Part shown: piece by piece, positions 1-12,798 of the stretch
How the letters are laid out: every line of letters begins with the position of its first letter
How positions within the stretch are numbered: the first letter of the stretch is position 1
Assembly (NCBI GenBank): GCA_021397835.1
Contig: JAJFZO010000659.1
Span: 744,501 to 808,500, forward strand
DNA from: Moringa oleifera
Taxonomy: Eukaryota; Streptophyta; Magnoliopsida; Brassicales; Moringaceae
Length of the DNA stretch: 64,000 nt
Direction: 5' to 3'
Made by a program: the position numbers and the translations under genes
Notes under the pieces: model-generated
Told to the model about the DNA's origin: nothing
Seen by the model: the letters and a program-made list of their open reading frames with translations, nothing else
Database searches by the model: none

Positions 1-480
1 TGTGGAGTTTATCTAGCTGCATTTGGTAAAAACAAAAACAAAATAAAAACCTCTTTATGATCAGTTCTAGTGAAGATAATAATCTTCACTGAAACTTAAG
101 TAACAAGTATCTCATGAACTCATTAGCTAATAGTACAACAATTAGCAGTAAAATAACCTTTCTTTTGAATAGAAAACAAGCCTAAAAGTTTATAAAAAGT
201 TACTCACAGTAAGAAGACTGCAATAGCAAAATAATATGATTCAAGATCACATCATACAAGTATACCTTATGTAAGGCATTTTGAATTTGTCCATATTGAA
301 GCAGTTGAGTGATATCTGAACATGATTGTTTTATGATGGATTCTATTCTTATTTTCTTGATAGAAATATGATCTTGAAGTTGTTTAAACAGCTTCTTGCT
401 GCAATATATACACTCATCATTATACTTGTTTTATTTTTTAAGTTTTTGCTTTTTAATCATTTATAAAAACATATTGTAGA

Positions 481-1168
481 TAAGGGTGATCATTCGGTCA
501 ATTCTTTTTGATAATTTCAAAAATCAAACTAACCAAATCAATTAAAAGAAACTAAAAATCGATCAAAATTTAAGAAAAATCGATTAAACTGAATTGATTT
601 TTTTACGGTTGGTACAATTGGCAATGGAACAAACCAAACTTTTATTTATAAAAAATTTAAGTTAAATAAAATTTATTAATATAAAATTCATAGAAAAAAC
701 TTCTTATTTAACACAACTGAAATTAATATACATATCATCAAACTAAAATTTTAAAATATAAAATTTCACAAAATGAAACATCGTATAATATAACAAGTTA
801 AAAACTTCATAAATCACATAATGAATTCATAACAAATATAATGACTTCTTATGAGTTCAAATTTTTTTTATCTTCATTTTTCAACTATTTCCATCTTTAA
901 AAAAATTATGTTGCGTAAAGGTAAAAGCAAAATCAAATTAACTTAATAGTTATTTAAAATGAAACAATACATAATAAAATAATTAAAACAAAAAGTTTGT
1001 ATTTTACTCTATTCGATTCAAAAAATTTTAAATCGAAATCGATCGCTTAAACTGATTATATAACAGAACTATTATAAAAAAAAGTCAAAAAATTAAACGG
1101 ACTGAATTAATAGAATTTAATTTGATCGATGGGTTAACTAGATTAAAACCGACTAATATTCACCCCTA
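481..1168. mobile_element. MITE-like element with inverted ends, unit 0 (intron 1 of G0)
   Basis: A roughly 690-bp AT-rich segment with inverted ends: left TAAGGGTGATCATTCGGT, right ending TATTCACCCCTA (reverse TAGGGGTGAATATTAGTCGG). It is non-coding and fills most of intron 1. The same element is in every unit. A hAT-type miniature element is the best guess, but I cannot define a clean target duplication. Confidence 0.45.
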
Positions 1169-1284
1169 AGTATTGCCACCATACAAGAAATCCTATAAAG
1201 AACGACAAGAAATAGGCTATAACATATCTTTAGTTGCATGCACTGTTCTAATACTATCGATCATTATTCCTTTAACCTTATATG

Positions 1285-1289
<5 letters not shown>

Positions 1290-1317
<28 letters not shown>
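1290..1317. repeat. (CT)n microsatellite
   Basis: About 14 CT dinucleotides between exon 1 and the intron-1 element of G0. The other units have only four or five CT repeats at the same place, so the tract expanded in unit 0 or contracted elsewhere. Confidence 0.9.
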
Positions 1318-1319
<2 letters not shown>

Positions 1320-1433
1320 AGGAAAACGTAAGTCTTTCCTCCAACAAACAGATCAGTTAAGTATATTCTTACACTTAGAAGCTTTTCTCCATCCCAAAGG
1401 TTTCGCACATGCAAACATGACATCCACCCACAT

Positions 1434-4400
1434 TTTCCTTTTTCTTTCTTATTTATTTCTTTTTGTTTGATTTACTACTTCTTGTTTTGGTTTCTTCTGT
1501 TTTGTATATTTGCCCAGGCTATGGATGTGCTTGAATGAGGGGAAAAAAAAAGAAGGTTACTGTATATATGGAGACAAAGAAGAGATAGAATTTGATTCAT
1601 AAAAAAGATTTAAAACCATTACGACTGTGTATAATCAATTTAAAAAAGAATTATCCATTACCAAGAAACTACATTATCACTAACTAACTTCCATCTTAAT
1701 TCAAACTACCTTTAAATGATAAATGAGATGATACAATATGGTTCTATCACATAGTATATGTATTTTAAATACATGTTTGATCAATTTTTATATAATTCTC
1801 TTCTCTCTTATTCTAATTGATACAATTTTTAATCAAGATTGAGTTTTTCCTATATGTAGGATAGAATAATTTTTATCTTGATCCCGTATTTTATTCATTT
1901 ATAAGATTGGGACAACCTTATCCCATCCTTTTTTTCATCTTTTTTTGAATGTGATAATTTTATCACTTTGAATTCTGAAATAAATTATCTCACGAAGTAA
2001 AGGGACAAGTTAGTGTCTAGTTTAAATTATTTAATATCATCAAATGAATAAATTTATTTTAGACCAATATAAATATATTTTTTTAAAAAATAAAATTTTA
2101 TAAAATTATTTGATTAAGTATAATGCGATTCAAGCTTATAATGAAAGTTACATTGCATTATTTTTACTTTACTTGCGAGCTACTTTAAATAAAACAAATT
2201 ACCTTAAACTAATCTAACTTTCTAAGAATATCAACATTATTGACTAAATATTTGTAATTAATTTACATTTATTGTTGATATTGACAAAATTAGTTTATAA
2301 TCATGTCTTTTTTTAAGTCAAAAGGATAGTAAAGTTAAATCAAAATTTTAAAAATTATAAATAGTAAATTTAAATGGTAATTTTTTAATCAATTAATTAT
2401 TATAATAAACATTAAATTATATTAATTTTTAATATTTTAAAATAAATTAAAATAATTTTGATCGTATCCCATGTTACACCAAACACACCATAGTATTAAT
2501 ATAATCCCTATCCTGTGTACTAAATACAGCCTTTAAACATTATATTATTTTTAGATAAAATTAATGGTCACGATAATTTAACATTAATTAATGATAATTG
2601 GGTCATTAATTAAAGATGGTTGACTAAAATTCAATGTTAATAAAAAAAACATATATAACCTAAAGTCTCATGGGAATTGGTTCATATAATAAAATCATTT
2701 ATTTATTTTCTTTTTAAATCTTACCCATTTTCAAGATTTTTTTTTCATTAGTGATAAAGCATGAAGTTTATAAGTCAAGGCCATAAGTCGTTTAACAAGC
2801 ATTAATTTAACCTAATAATAAACAAAATGAATTAGATTAAACATTTAAAAAATGAAGAGGTCAAGAGTCTTAAATTTTGAAATGAAACATCAAACAGGCC
2901 AACACGCTAAAGTTATCTAAACGAGTTAATGAGTCATATAAATTCGAGCTTTTTTGATCCATTTAAATTTAAAACTAAATTTTATATAATAAATTTCATA
3001 AATATAAAAAATTTTATCAATCAAACAATTAATTTAATCTCAATGACTTTTCTCATGTCCTTCTTTCTTTCTAAGTGAATGTGTTAAGTAAATAAGTTAA
3101 TTTCAAATAACAGTTCATCCAAGGGAAATTACATCACTAAAAAAGGTTGTGCCATTTTTTAATGTTAATGTCAAGGATAATGGTGCAGTAAATACATAAC
3201 ATTTCTCACCTGAAGTTTTTAAGATAGAAATCTTAACCATTTCGAGTAATAGACTAAAGAAGGATCAAATCCATTCCAAAAGAAAATGCAACAGTCATGA
3301 GAACTGTCCAAAAGTTGTCAAAGGCATTAGAAGGCTTCTCTAGTTTGGATAAAATGTCTTAAGGTCATCATTGGGCCCATGGCTAGTGGGTCGACCCATT
3401 TAAACTCGATCCAATGGGTTTTAGCCAGGCTCTTTTAGTAATTGTGCTGTGTTTAGGTTAATGGGAGGATCGTGGGCTTTGCATATTGAATCGAGCCGCC
3501 TAACGAATCAACTTTCTAGGGCAACTTAAATAGATCGATGGGCCAAACCCGTATGTTTCATTCAAATTTAATTGGATTTGTACACCTAATTTCATAAAGA
3601 TACATATTTAATCAATCAAAACAATTAATGACATATATCTCTTTTTTTTTTCCTTATTTCATACATTCTTTGTAAATTAATTATCTACAAAAGTAAAGCT
3701 AATATATCTATTCTTTTAATTAAATGCTATTAACATTATTTGAAATATATCTTATAACTGGATAACAATATATATATTCCTCACTTATTATTTTGATTTC
3801 AATATTACACGAAGAAAATTTATTAAATTTGCTACATATTAATATCTTAAAAGTTTGAAACTATTAGTTTAATAAATATTCATATATTTTTATTAGTATA
3901 GTATGCTAGATTACTTTTTTTTATTAGTTTCATCACAAATAGTAAATAAAATTATCTATCAAACAAATTTGTATGAAAATTTTTTAGGGTGACTCGCATA
4001 TAATCTATTTAAAATTCATTAAATTGAACTGTTTTAAGACTCAATAAGATCACCAGTTAATGTTCTCTCATGGATAAAGCCCATGGGTAGGCCATGGTTA
4101 ACATATTTTTCAAATTGGTAGCCTTGACCTAACCTATTATTATGGGAAGCCTGTTGCATTTTGTTATGGGTCGTACTTAGGCCATGATTTAAAGGGTTGG
4201 GCTAGTCCGACTCGACCCATTATCGACCTTGAAAATGGTCAAAATTGTTATGATGGAATTAAATTTTTTTTTAATTGTTTAATGTGTCCATGTTGTTCAT
4301 TTAAGTTTTATATTAATTACGAATTCATCAAGAATTAGAACAAGATGATTCGTGTCATACTGCTATCAAGGTAAGCAAGGTGACCAACCATTTATCATAA

Positions 4401-4969
4401 AGATGCCATTAAAGTATTGGTGTGGTATGATTTTTCATAATGTTAAGTTATTGAATTTGAATGAAACTAGCGTGACTACTTTAAAGGTGTAAACAAGTAA
4501 TAACTTCATTCAATTATACATTTTTTTTTTTATAATTTATAAGCACTAATGATCTTGTTTTTGAATTCCTTGTAATGGTTTCAAACATTGTTGTGTGTAT
4601 CATTGAGCTAAGGATAATTTAGTGTTCTAATGCATTCTTTATGGATTATGTTGTTAATTTCTTTGATTAATCTATTCATTATTTTGAGTTACATTCAGAA
4701 ATGTTTAGATTAAACTAATATATCCAATCCACCAGTGGAATTAGTGAATTCCTTGTTGTACAAGTTCTTCAGCATTCATCATTCATCATTTACGATTTAT
4801 TAAAGCTAGAATCAAACAATTCTAAGAACGAAAGTTCTACCTTGTCGGAATCGTAAACATTTAAGACTGACAAACCCAAAGAAAGCAATTTTTAATTTCA
4901 ATTCAAACTTAAACTTATATTTTCATTTTAACAAAATGAAAATTGAAGAATATGATAGGTTTGCTTAAT
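1434..4969. repeat. Unit 0 upstream/intergenic region up to the CACTA insertion
   Basis: This is non-coding, AT-rich sequence upstream of G0, homologous to the intergenic part of units 1-7. It differs by about 1.04 kb at roughly 2650-3692 that all the other units lack: they join directly from GTTAATAAAAAAAA to GCTAATAAATCTATTC. It also has a much shorter TA run near 3771. No open reading frame with recognisable content was seen. The region ends at the AAT target duplicate of CACTA element 1 (4967-4969). Confidence 0.8.
4967..4969. repeat. Left target-site duplication (AAT) of CACTA element 1
   Basis: AAT directly left of the terminal CACTA. The same AAT follows the right terminus at 14846-14848. 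Uninterrupted units read GCTTAATGAGACTTGTC at this place, which confirms a 3-bp duplication typical of CACTA insertion. Confidence 0.92.
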
Positions 4970-4984
4970 CACTACAAGAAAACA

Positions 4985-5290
4985 AATCTTTTATGACGGG
5001 CAATGCCCGTCATAAAAAGCTTTTTATGACGGTCAGAAAACTGTTATTGTAAGTGATGTCATAAAAACTTTATGACGGTCCAAAAGACCGTCATAAATTC
5101 TTGACGGTTTTTGACCGTCATTAAAAAGCCGGAATATTAATGACGGTCTGCAATGGACCGTCATAAAAATTCATGACGGTCCACTACAGACCGTCATAAA
5201 ATATGTTGATGATATCATGATGGTCTTTGTGACCGTCATAAAAAAAATTTGGTACTTTTTATGATGGTTTTTATGACCGTCATAAAAATG
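4985..5290. repeat. Left subterminal palindromic repeat array of CACTA 1
   Basis: About eight short inverted repeats in which TTTATGACGGTC and its complement GACCGTCATAAA flank 4-12 base spacers. The same motif fills the right end of the element. Such arrays bind the accessory transposase (TnpA) in the known Spm system; here the role is inferred from position. Confidence 0.85.
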
Positions 5291-5316
5291 TTTCATGTTT
5301 TATTATATATTTTTTA

Positions 5317-5359
5317 TTAATTAATTACAAAATTTTTTATAATTTTGTAAATTAATTAA
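5317..5359. repeat. AT-rich inverted repeat
   Basis: Arms of about 18 bases, TTAATTAATTACAAAATT at 5317-5334 and its near complement at 5341-5359, around a short T-rich loop. It lies about 750 bp beyond the end of the Ulp1-like gene, near the subterminal array. Function unknown; it could act in RNA 3'-end formation. Confidence 0.6.
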
Positions 5360-6108
5360 TATTTATATTTTTTTTTCAATTGCAATCAAACAATACAAAA
5401 ATGTCAAACAAAAAAATACATATGTTTATAACTACAACTATTATCATTTTACAAAACAAAATAATATTTAGTATCAAAAATAAACAAAATATCTACAAAT
5501 TAAATTACATAATTATCATTCTCATTGCTCTGTTCTACCATTACATCAAAAAATACCCAGTGCATTAGATGTGTCACTCCTGCAATAGTAATAGAAAAGA
5601 TACATTATTATATAAGCTCTATTTACCACATAGTTAATTTACATATCAAAATAAATAAGCAATTATAATAAAGCTTGAAAATCAAATATAATAAAAAATT
5701 GAGAGTGCATCTAGATGTCAAAAATATAACTCTTTGTAACCTATAAGGTATATATTAATCATAATATGCAACTTTCTATTCTAATTCCCTACATGTAGGC
5801 ATCAAAAGTGTAACTTCTTGTAATGAAACAGTAAGTGTGAAAATTAACTGATTATGAACATATTTATTTCATATGCATGCTTGAATACTTTTCCTTGTTT
5901 TTTACTTTACCAACTGCTTAAAGATGACATTTATAGAATTCTCAACAGAATTGATTTATAACTTAACAGAATTAGTAGATGGCTCAATAAATAGAATGAG
6001 TGGAGCATTCAATTAATATAATTAGTTCATCATACTTGAATTTAACCAAGATAAACAACACGCAATTAAAATACACTATTAATGAGCTAACAAGGATTAC
6101 ATACCTGG

Positions 6109-9100
6109 CTATGATAGTAACTGTTGTACATGCATAGCCCATTCACGACGTACTTCATCAATTTCTTCATTACTATATGTATCCTTACCATTGAACTTTA
6201 AGATTAAAACACAAAAGAAAGATAACATAATCAATTTGATATTATTTATAAGTATAAAATATTTAATATGTAAATAAGATAAGTAATTTGACCTTCTCAC
6301 AAAGAATTTTTGGATCTTCAATTATTTTCTTCATAAATCGAAGTACAAAATAGCCACATTCTACACCACCTCTTTGAATCGGTGCCTATACAAGTAGAAA
6401 CATAATCATTAATACATATTATTTTTAATGTTATTAATAATAAAAAAAATAAACTCACTTGAATCCGTTGCCATTTAATATTTGATCTCACACGAAACAT
6501 TTGAAAACCCCTGTATCATTAACCAATAAACATTTCAAAATATATAGTATTTAAAAGTAATAATGAAACCAATAAACAAAAGACATAAAGTAAAACTTGC
6601 ACTCACATGGTCACAATGTTTTTAAGATCAGGCCCTACTTCGTGACCCAAAGAATCCAAGTGATACACTATTCGTGATGCCATATCAATAACCACTAATT
6701 CCCAATGAAATCTATTCGTAATAAGAAAAATGAAAAATGATAAATAACCAAATGAGATATGTTTTGGTAAAGCAATTAAGATAGAAATTTCTTACTTTGG
6801 ATTGTAAGGCATAAAAAGAATTTGGTTTGAATGTGCTTTTTCTAACCGCTCAGCAATATGTCGTGCTCTATCTTTTAACCTACTTTCATTGTTTAGTCCA
6901 CCAGAGAGTGAGACAATCACAGGATTGATGAAGCCAAATTGTTTCAACTTTTTCGTATCCTTCAAATTGGCATGTAGATATCTGAAAGTAAACAAATTGA
7001 AAGTTAAATCATATAAATATAGATATTAAAATAAACTGATATTGAACTTTTATCTCACCTGATATACAAACAAATGCTAGTTCCTCCCAGCTCTTTTTTA
7101 TCAATCATGATAGAGCAATCTTCTGATCCAATATAGCAATAAAATGGACAGCAAAAAACATCATCATCAAATCTTACTCTTACTTCATTTCGCATATTAA
7201 TCATCAATGGATAAGCGGCTTTTGCGAACTGCTCTAGAGCTTCCTCAGAAATGGATCCCACTTTTTTACTGATTTCCTTTTCCTTTGTCTCCAAACATGT
7301 GACAATAATATATTTTAAAAGTCAAATAATTTTAACACATGAGAAGAAACAAAGATAATATACCACATCTAAAATTGTCTCATACCTCCATAACAATATG
7401 AGTAGAAACCAAGTCTTTAGGCCAACTTACATGATGACCCAATGCATCTTTAACAAATATAAGATACTCATCCTCATTTTCAATAGGTAGTCGAGCATCT
7501 TGACTGAATATTTGATCAACAGAAACCACAAAATTGGCAGAAGAACCGTCAATAATAGTGCCCATTGCAACAACATTTTCTAGTGTATTCACTGCTAATT
7601 TACATACAACACCCTATTCACAAAAAAATAACATTATTAATAATAATTAATAGCAAAAACAATGTCTATAGCATTAAATAAATAAGTAAATACCTTCATC
7701 TTTAAATCTTCATCAAAAGCATCGCAAGAATCCTTCATAGGCATTGGTGAATCGAGTTTTTGTATCTTATTGGAGCTATGACCTTCAAGTTGTACAACAG
7801 GTGAATGTGAATCTGTGCTTCCTTGAGTCAACAACAATAGTTTCTGCTCTACCTCAGCCAAGCGAGCTTCTAGATATGCTACCTTATTAGGAGTAGAAAA
7901 AAAGACCGAAGGAGTGATAAACTTTCCAACTCCTCTAACTCGACCCCTATGCTCATTAGTACCAAGAGCCTTGCTTAAAATATCATCACTGCCTGAGAAT
8001 GTAATGGTGCCAGCTTTTGACTGCTCCATTAACTCATCCTATAATAATCCATGCCAAATTAAGTATAAATTTCATATAAATTAATTTGCCTAATTTTCTA
8101 AGCTATTATTGATGACTTGCATGCAATGAACATAAAATATTGCAACTTAACTTTAAGTGTGTCAAGAAAACAGTTAGGGAAGAAAAATATAGAATACTTT
8201 CTATCTGAGTGTCTTTGTTCATAAGCCACTTGAATAATATTCTCTTAGTGCCTCATTGTCTTTAAACTTTAGTAAACAATCTTATAAAGACAAGATTTTT
8301 GATGCTTATGTAAGATTAAAAAAAAAAACACTTACAATTTTTTCAATGATAGGCATCGTTTCTGGTGCATAATGTCCTTCTTTATCTTGTCGCGCTAGCT
8401 TCCATAATTCACTACGATCAATCTCCCCTTCTACCTTGAGTTCTGCTTTCTGTAAAAATGGAGTAATAAATTAAAAATTAAAAAGAATGTATCTTCAAAT
8501 CATGACAATGAATGTAAGAGTGAGAAAGTTACCAATTTGTGCTCTAAGGTTGCATATCCACCTCGACTCAATCGATGAGGATATTTACTATGTTTTTGTC
8601 GTTTTTTTTGTTCCTCACTCAATTTCTGTAATGTCATTATAGTTAATAACAAAACATGAAATATTTATTATTTAAAACATATATTTAAGTTAAATGTACC
8701 TTAAAATTCTCTGATAGTCGTGATTTAACGAACCTCTCCCAATCATTTTGTGAAATGAAACTGTAGATCGAAGGAGGTCTCGCTATAGCATCAAGATTGT
8801 CGACAAAAGGCATTATATATTTTGTTGTCAGGATATTCTTGAATGTTCTAAATTTGTTGCCAATTGATTGTAAGATAGACTTTTTCATGCGATGATCAAT
8901 TTCAAATGCATCCTGCAAATAAAATTTGATAAGTTACTGTGCTAACAAAAAATATAATAATTAAATATTTAGAGTGAAAGTGTTAAACCTGAACATATTC
9001 CCACATTTTTTCTTTCAAATGATCAGGCACCTTTCGCCAGTCACTATAAGTTATAGGTACTGTGGTACGTGCAAGAACTCCAAGAGTCGACATAAGGGAT

Positions 9101-9231
9101 TTAGCTTCATCACCATATAGTACAGCTTTTGAATTGAACTGTACCACCTTTTTTGTCCCCAAATTTTTCTGGTTCAATAATTTTGTTGGACCTTTGGACT
9201 TAGTAGGCGAATCTAACTACTTCTTAGTCAT
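6109..9231 (-). pseudogene. CACTA 1 second gene: TnpA-like (Transposase_24) plus Ulp1-like protease
   Basis: A multi-exon minus-strand gene. Segments in order: DWRKVPDHLKEKMWEYVQ (8983-9060), FEIDHRMKKSILQSIGNKFR to WERFVKSRLSENFK (8700-8914), LWKLARQDKEGHY (about 8345-8450), a TNPA-type segment with a leucine-rich stretch (7693-8035), a domain ending in SWPKDLV (7380-7600), and a C-terminal Ulp1-like cysteine protease (Peptidase_C48) from about 7000 down to the stop at 6109. The protease keeps its His (FHWELVVID, codon 6705-6707), Asp (HLDSLG, 6654-6656), Gln (APIQRGG) and Cys (VECGYF, 6356-6358). ATG at 9231 is followed by TAG at 9217-9219, so this start is broken unless another is used. 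Short introns with GT-AG ends separate the segments. The product probably binds the subterminal repeats and cleaves SUMO-like substrates; both roles come from family knowledge. I did not check every junction. Confidence 0.75.
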
Positions 9232-9362
9232 ATCTGCAATCCTACAAAGATAAAATGTAATCCAAATAAATAATTAAAGCATAATTCATTACATGATACT
9301 AATTTTTACAATAAATAATACTGTCATAAAAGAAAAAGGAAAACAATCAAACCTTTTTGCCT

Positions 9363-12300
9363 TCAGTTAAAAAATTTACTTGTAAGCTTCATCAATCCAA
9401 GTTCCGTCACAATCGGATCGTATATAGTTAACATCATCTCACTGATTTCATCGTTTATACCCAATTCAGGTATGCCATCAATAATGGGATCATATTCTTC
9501 TACATTGTCCACATCATTATTTCTCGCATTATGTACATAGTCTTTTTATGGAGTAGAGCAAACAATGGACCATCTAAGATCTAGTTGGTCTGGAACATAA
9601 AAGACTTGTTTAGCTTGAGAAGCTAAAATGAAACAATCAGATTTATGGCCTTGTCGTTTAAGATCAACTAATATGTGACCAACATCATCTAATTTGATCC
9701 CACCATTATTTTCAACCCAATCACATTTAAACAATGTTGTTTTGAACATGTGGTAATCGAGCTCCCATATTTCCTTAATAACACCATAAAATGACAATTG
9801 TCCAATTACTAGATTCTTATCCTTAGCACTTGAAATTTGCATTATCGTTGCAACCACAGTGACTCCACTATTTTGTGTGACTCGATTGTTATCACGTTCC
9901 CATGTATGGAAGCGATAACCATTCACATCATATCCAGGATATTTTATAACTTCAGGACGAGGTCCATGTGCTACCCATTTCACCAAAAAGGAAGGTTGAT
10001 TTTGCCTTTGTATTTCTGATGCAACCTATTGACAAAAATTTAATCGAATAGATTTTAGTATTGGATAAATAGAAGACATATGGTCATGTTAAAGAGATTG
10101 GTAAGTACCTTTTCTCGAAACCAAGAAATAAATGTCCGAGTATGCTCATCTTGTAACCATTTGGATTGTTTTGATTGACAAGGATACTGTAATTTCACAT
10201 ACTTGATATGCTCACTGTTAATGAAATAAGGTTAAACTCATCTAGAAAATTCATATATATATGAAGTATATGTTTTATAATCAAAAATACACATAGATTA
10301 GGAAGAGACATACTCAACATATGGTTGGACGTCAAGTGAATTCAGCAATACATAAAGATGTGCTTGCTCTAATTCTTGTCGATCAACAGTGACAATGTGA
10401 CCACCAGGTAAGGGCTTCCCAACTTGGATGTCATCTTCTTTTCCACATGGAATACCAATTGGATGCATGTTAGAGTAATAACCTTCACAAAATTCAAGTG
10501 CTTCTTCTGCAATGTAGCATTCAGCAATACATCCTTCAGGACGATTACGGTTACGAACATATCCTTTCAAAGTTTTCATGACTCTCTCAAATGGATACAT
10601 CCATCTAAGGTATACCGGTCCACATAATCTCACTTCTCTAACAAGGTGCACTGTCAAATGCACCATTATGTCGAAAAAAGAAGGCGAAAAGTATTTTTCA
10701 AATAAGCAAAGAGTCACCACCAAATCTTGCTGTAATTTGCCTAATTTTGAAACATCCACAACCTTGCTACATAAAGCATTGAAGAAGAAGCAAAATCTCA
10801 TGATCGCATATCTAACATGTTTTGGCAAAACTGAGCGAATAGCCAATGGTAGAAGTTGTTGCATAAGAGCATGACAATCATGAGACTTAAGACCTTGAAT
10901 TTTCATATCTGTCATTGATACAAGATTTCTGAAATTTGAAGAATACCTATCTGGAACTTTTATGTTTGATAATGTCTCACAAAACATCCTTCTCTCTGAT
11001 TTGCTTAGAGTATAACAAGCAGCTGGTAAATACGTACGGCCATTTACAACTTTGGGAGCTAACTCTTTCCTTAAGCCAATTTCTGCAAGATCTAGTCAAG
11101 CGTTGATCCCATCTTTAGATTTTCCAGGAATATTAAGTAAAGTTCCATATATGCTTTCACAAACATTTTTTTCAATATGCATTACATCCAAAATGTGCCG
11201 AACATGTAAATATTTCCAATATTCAAGGTCAAAAAAGCATGATTTCTTCTTGAAGCATGTTTGAATATTGTCATTCAATCTTTTACCCCGTGTCATTTTC
11301 CTTTCAGCAACTGTTTTTTTACCCCATACATTAGTAATAGAGCTTACTTTCTGCAGTATTTCTTCTCCACTTAGTGCACAAGGGGGTGAACCGGTTTCAT
11401 GTTCTCCATTGAATGCTTTCCTTTGCTTTCTAAATGGGTGATTTTTTGGAAGGAATCGTCTATGACCCATATACACATTCTTCTTACCATGTTGTAATGT
11501 ACAAGTATACGTGCTTTCACCACATATTGGACAAGCATAATATCCTTTCACTGAACAACCGGAAAGATTCCCATAAGCAGGAAAATCATTAATTGTCCAT
11601 AATAAAACAGCTCGTAACATAAACAACTCTTTTCGGTAAGAATCATAGACTTCTACACCAACCTCCCACAAAAGCTTCAAATCATCAATCAACGGAGCAA
11701 GATATACATCAATATCATTACCTGGTTGGCGAGGTCCTGAGATAAGCAAGGACAACATCATGAATTTTCGTTTGATACATAACCACGGTGGTAGATTATA
11801 TGTTATCATTACCACTGGCCAACAACTATATGCAGTACTAAGAGAACTATGTGGATTTATTCCATCAGCAGAAATAGCCAGTCGAAGATTTCTGTGTTCA
11901 GATGCAAAACTTGGCCATTCAAAGTCTATTAACTTCCAACTAGGTGAATCAGCAGGATGTCTTAGTTTTCCATCTACTTCCCTTTTATTAGCATGCCAAG
12001 TTAAATGTTGTGCAATTTCTAGTGACTGAAACATTCGCTTGAACCTTGGAATAGGAGGAAAGTACCACAACACTTTAGCAGGAATCCCTTTCGTTTGGTT
12101 TTTTACCTTACCATTTTCTTTCCATCTCGATAGTCCATAAGTAGGACAAGATGATAAATCCTTATAATCCTTTCTATAGAGTATACAATCATTCGGGCAA
12201 GCATGTATTTTCTCATAATGTAAACCCAATGCATTCATAGTTTTTTTTGCTTCATACATCGATGTAGGGATTTCATTTCCAGTAGGAAACATATCAGACA

Positions 12301-12798
12301 AATAACTTAACAAATCAGAAAAGCTCTTATCTGACCACCCATATTTTCCTTTTATATTATATAATCTCATCAACGCAGACAACTTAGTATATTTCGTATT
12401 ACCAGGATATAAAGACTTTTCTACATCTTCTAGTAAGTTTTGAAATAATTTGGGATCATCTTGACAATATTCAAATGCATCATTAACCATGTCTGTTGTA
12501 TTGTCGATATAATCATCCTTGAAAGATTCATCAAACACCGATTTCTTATTTGTGCAAGATCTAGAAGAACACTTTTCTCCATGCCAAATCCATCTTTTAT
12601 ACCTCTGATCAATCCCTTTACTAAACAAATGATACTTAACTTCTTCAACACTTAATACTGTCAAATTAGCACATGATTGACAAGGACATCTAATGAGTGT
12701 AGGATCTTCACAATGAGAAATGGCAAAAGCAAGAAACTCATCCACTCCATCAAAAACTCCTTGGACAATCTATTCAAGTGCATCCAAGATTTATCCAT
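9363..12798 (-). pseudogene. CACTA 1 TNP2-type transposase (TnpD-like), nearly full length
   Basis: Starts MDKSWMHLNRLSKE at 12798. Domains in order: Transpos_assoc with a CPCQSC cysteine motif, Transposase_21/tnp2 (11100-12600, with ISADGINPH, GNDIDVYLAPLIDDL, YYACPICGE and DVMHIEKNV), DUF4218 (10298-11000), then, after an intron of roughly 90 bases, DUF4216 (9546-10200) and a short acidic tail ending FFN at 9363. Candidate catalytic acids are the Asp in ADGINPH, the Asp in DIDVYLAP and the Glu of MHIEKN (codon 11171-11173). Three lesions break it: a one-base loss in the A-run 12752-12756, TGA for an expected Arg codon (11096-11098), and TAA at 9546-9548. All are simple changes in an otherwise well-kept frame. 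This protein would cut and rejoin the element ends. Confidence 0.88.

Larger units (their letters stand above)
1..1433 (-). pseudogene. ISTL: IST1-like gene copy 0 (G0), 5' part, probably defective
   Basis: This is the 5' part of an IST1-like gene (ESCRT-III / Vps4 regulator family); the 3' part lies left of the window. Exon 3 enters at 1-16, with its acceptor AG just above it. Exon 2 is 266-398 and reads open (KKLFKQLQDHISIKK...LLQYGQIQNALHK), with acceptor and donor kept. Exon 1 is about 1373-1433, starting MWVDVMFACAK like the other copies. At its 3' end G0 reads AAGTgtaag where every other copy reads AAGTGgtaag, so one G is missing and splicing there would shift the frame. The exons carry several substitutions not shared with G2-G8, so this is an older, diverged copy. 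The TATA-like stretch near 1563-1569 is weaker than in the other copies. The family is certain; loss of function is inferred from one base. Confidence 0.72.

Noticed and set aside
1217..1470. Overlapping Arg-Glu and Ser-Leu repeat frames on opposite strands
   Set aside because: They are translations of the CT microsatellite in G0 intron 1.
6792..8918. Separate small genes from the many short frames in this stretch
   Set aside because: They are consecutive exons of one TnpA/Ulp1-like gene, in the same order as in element 2.
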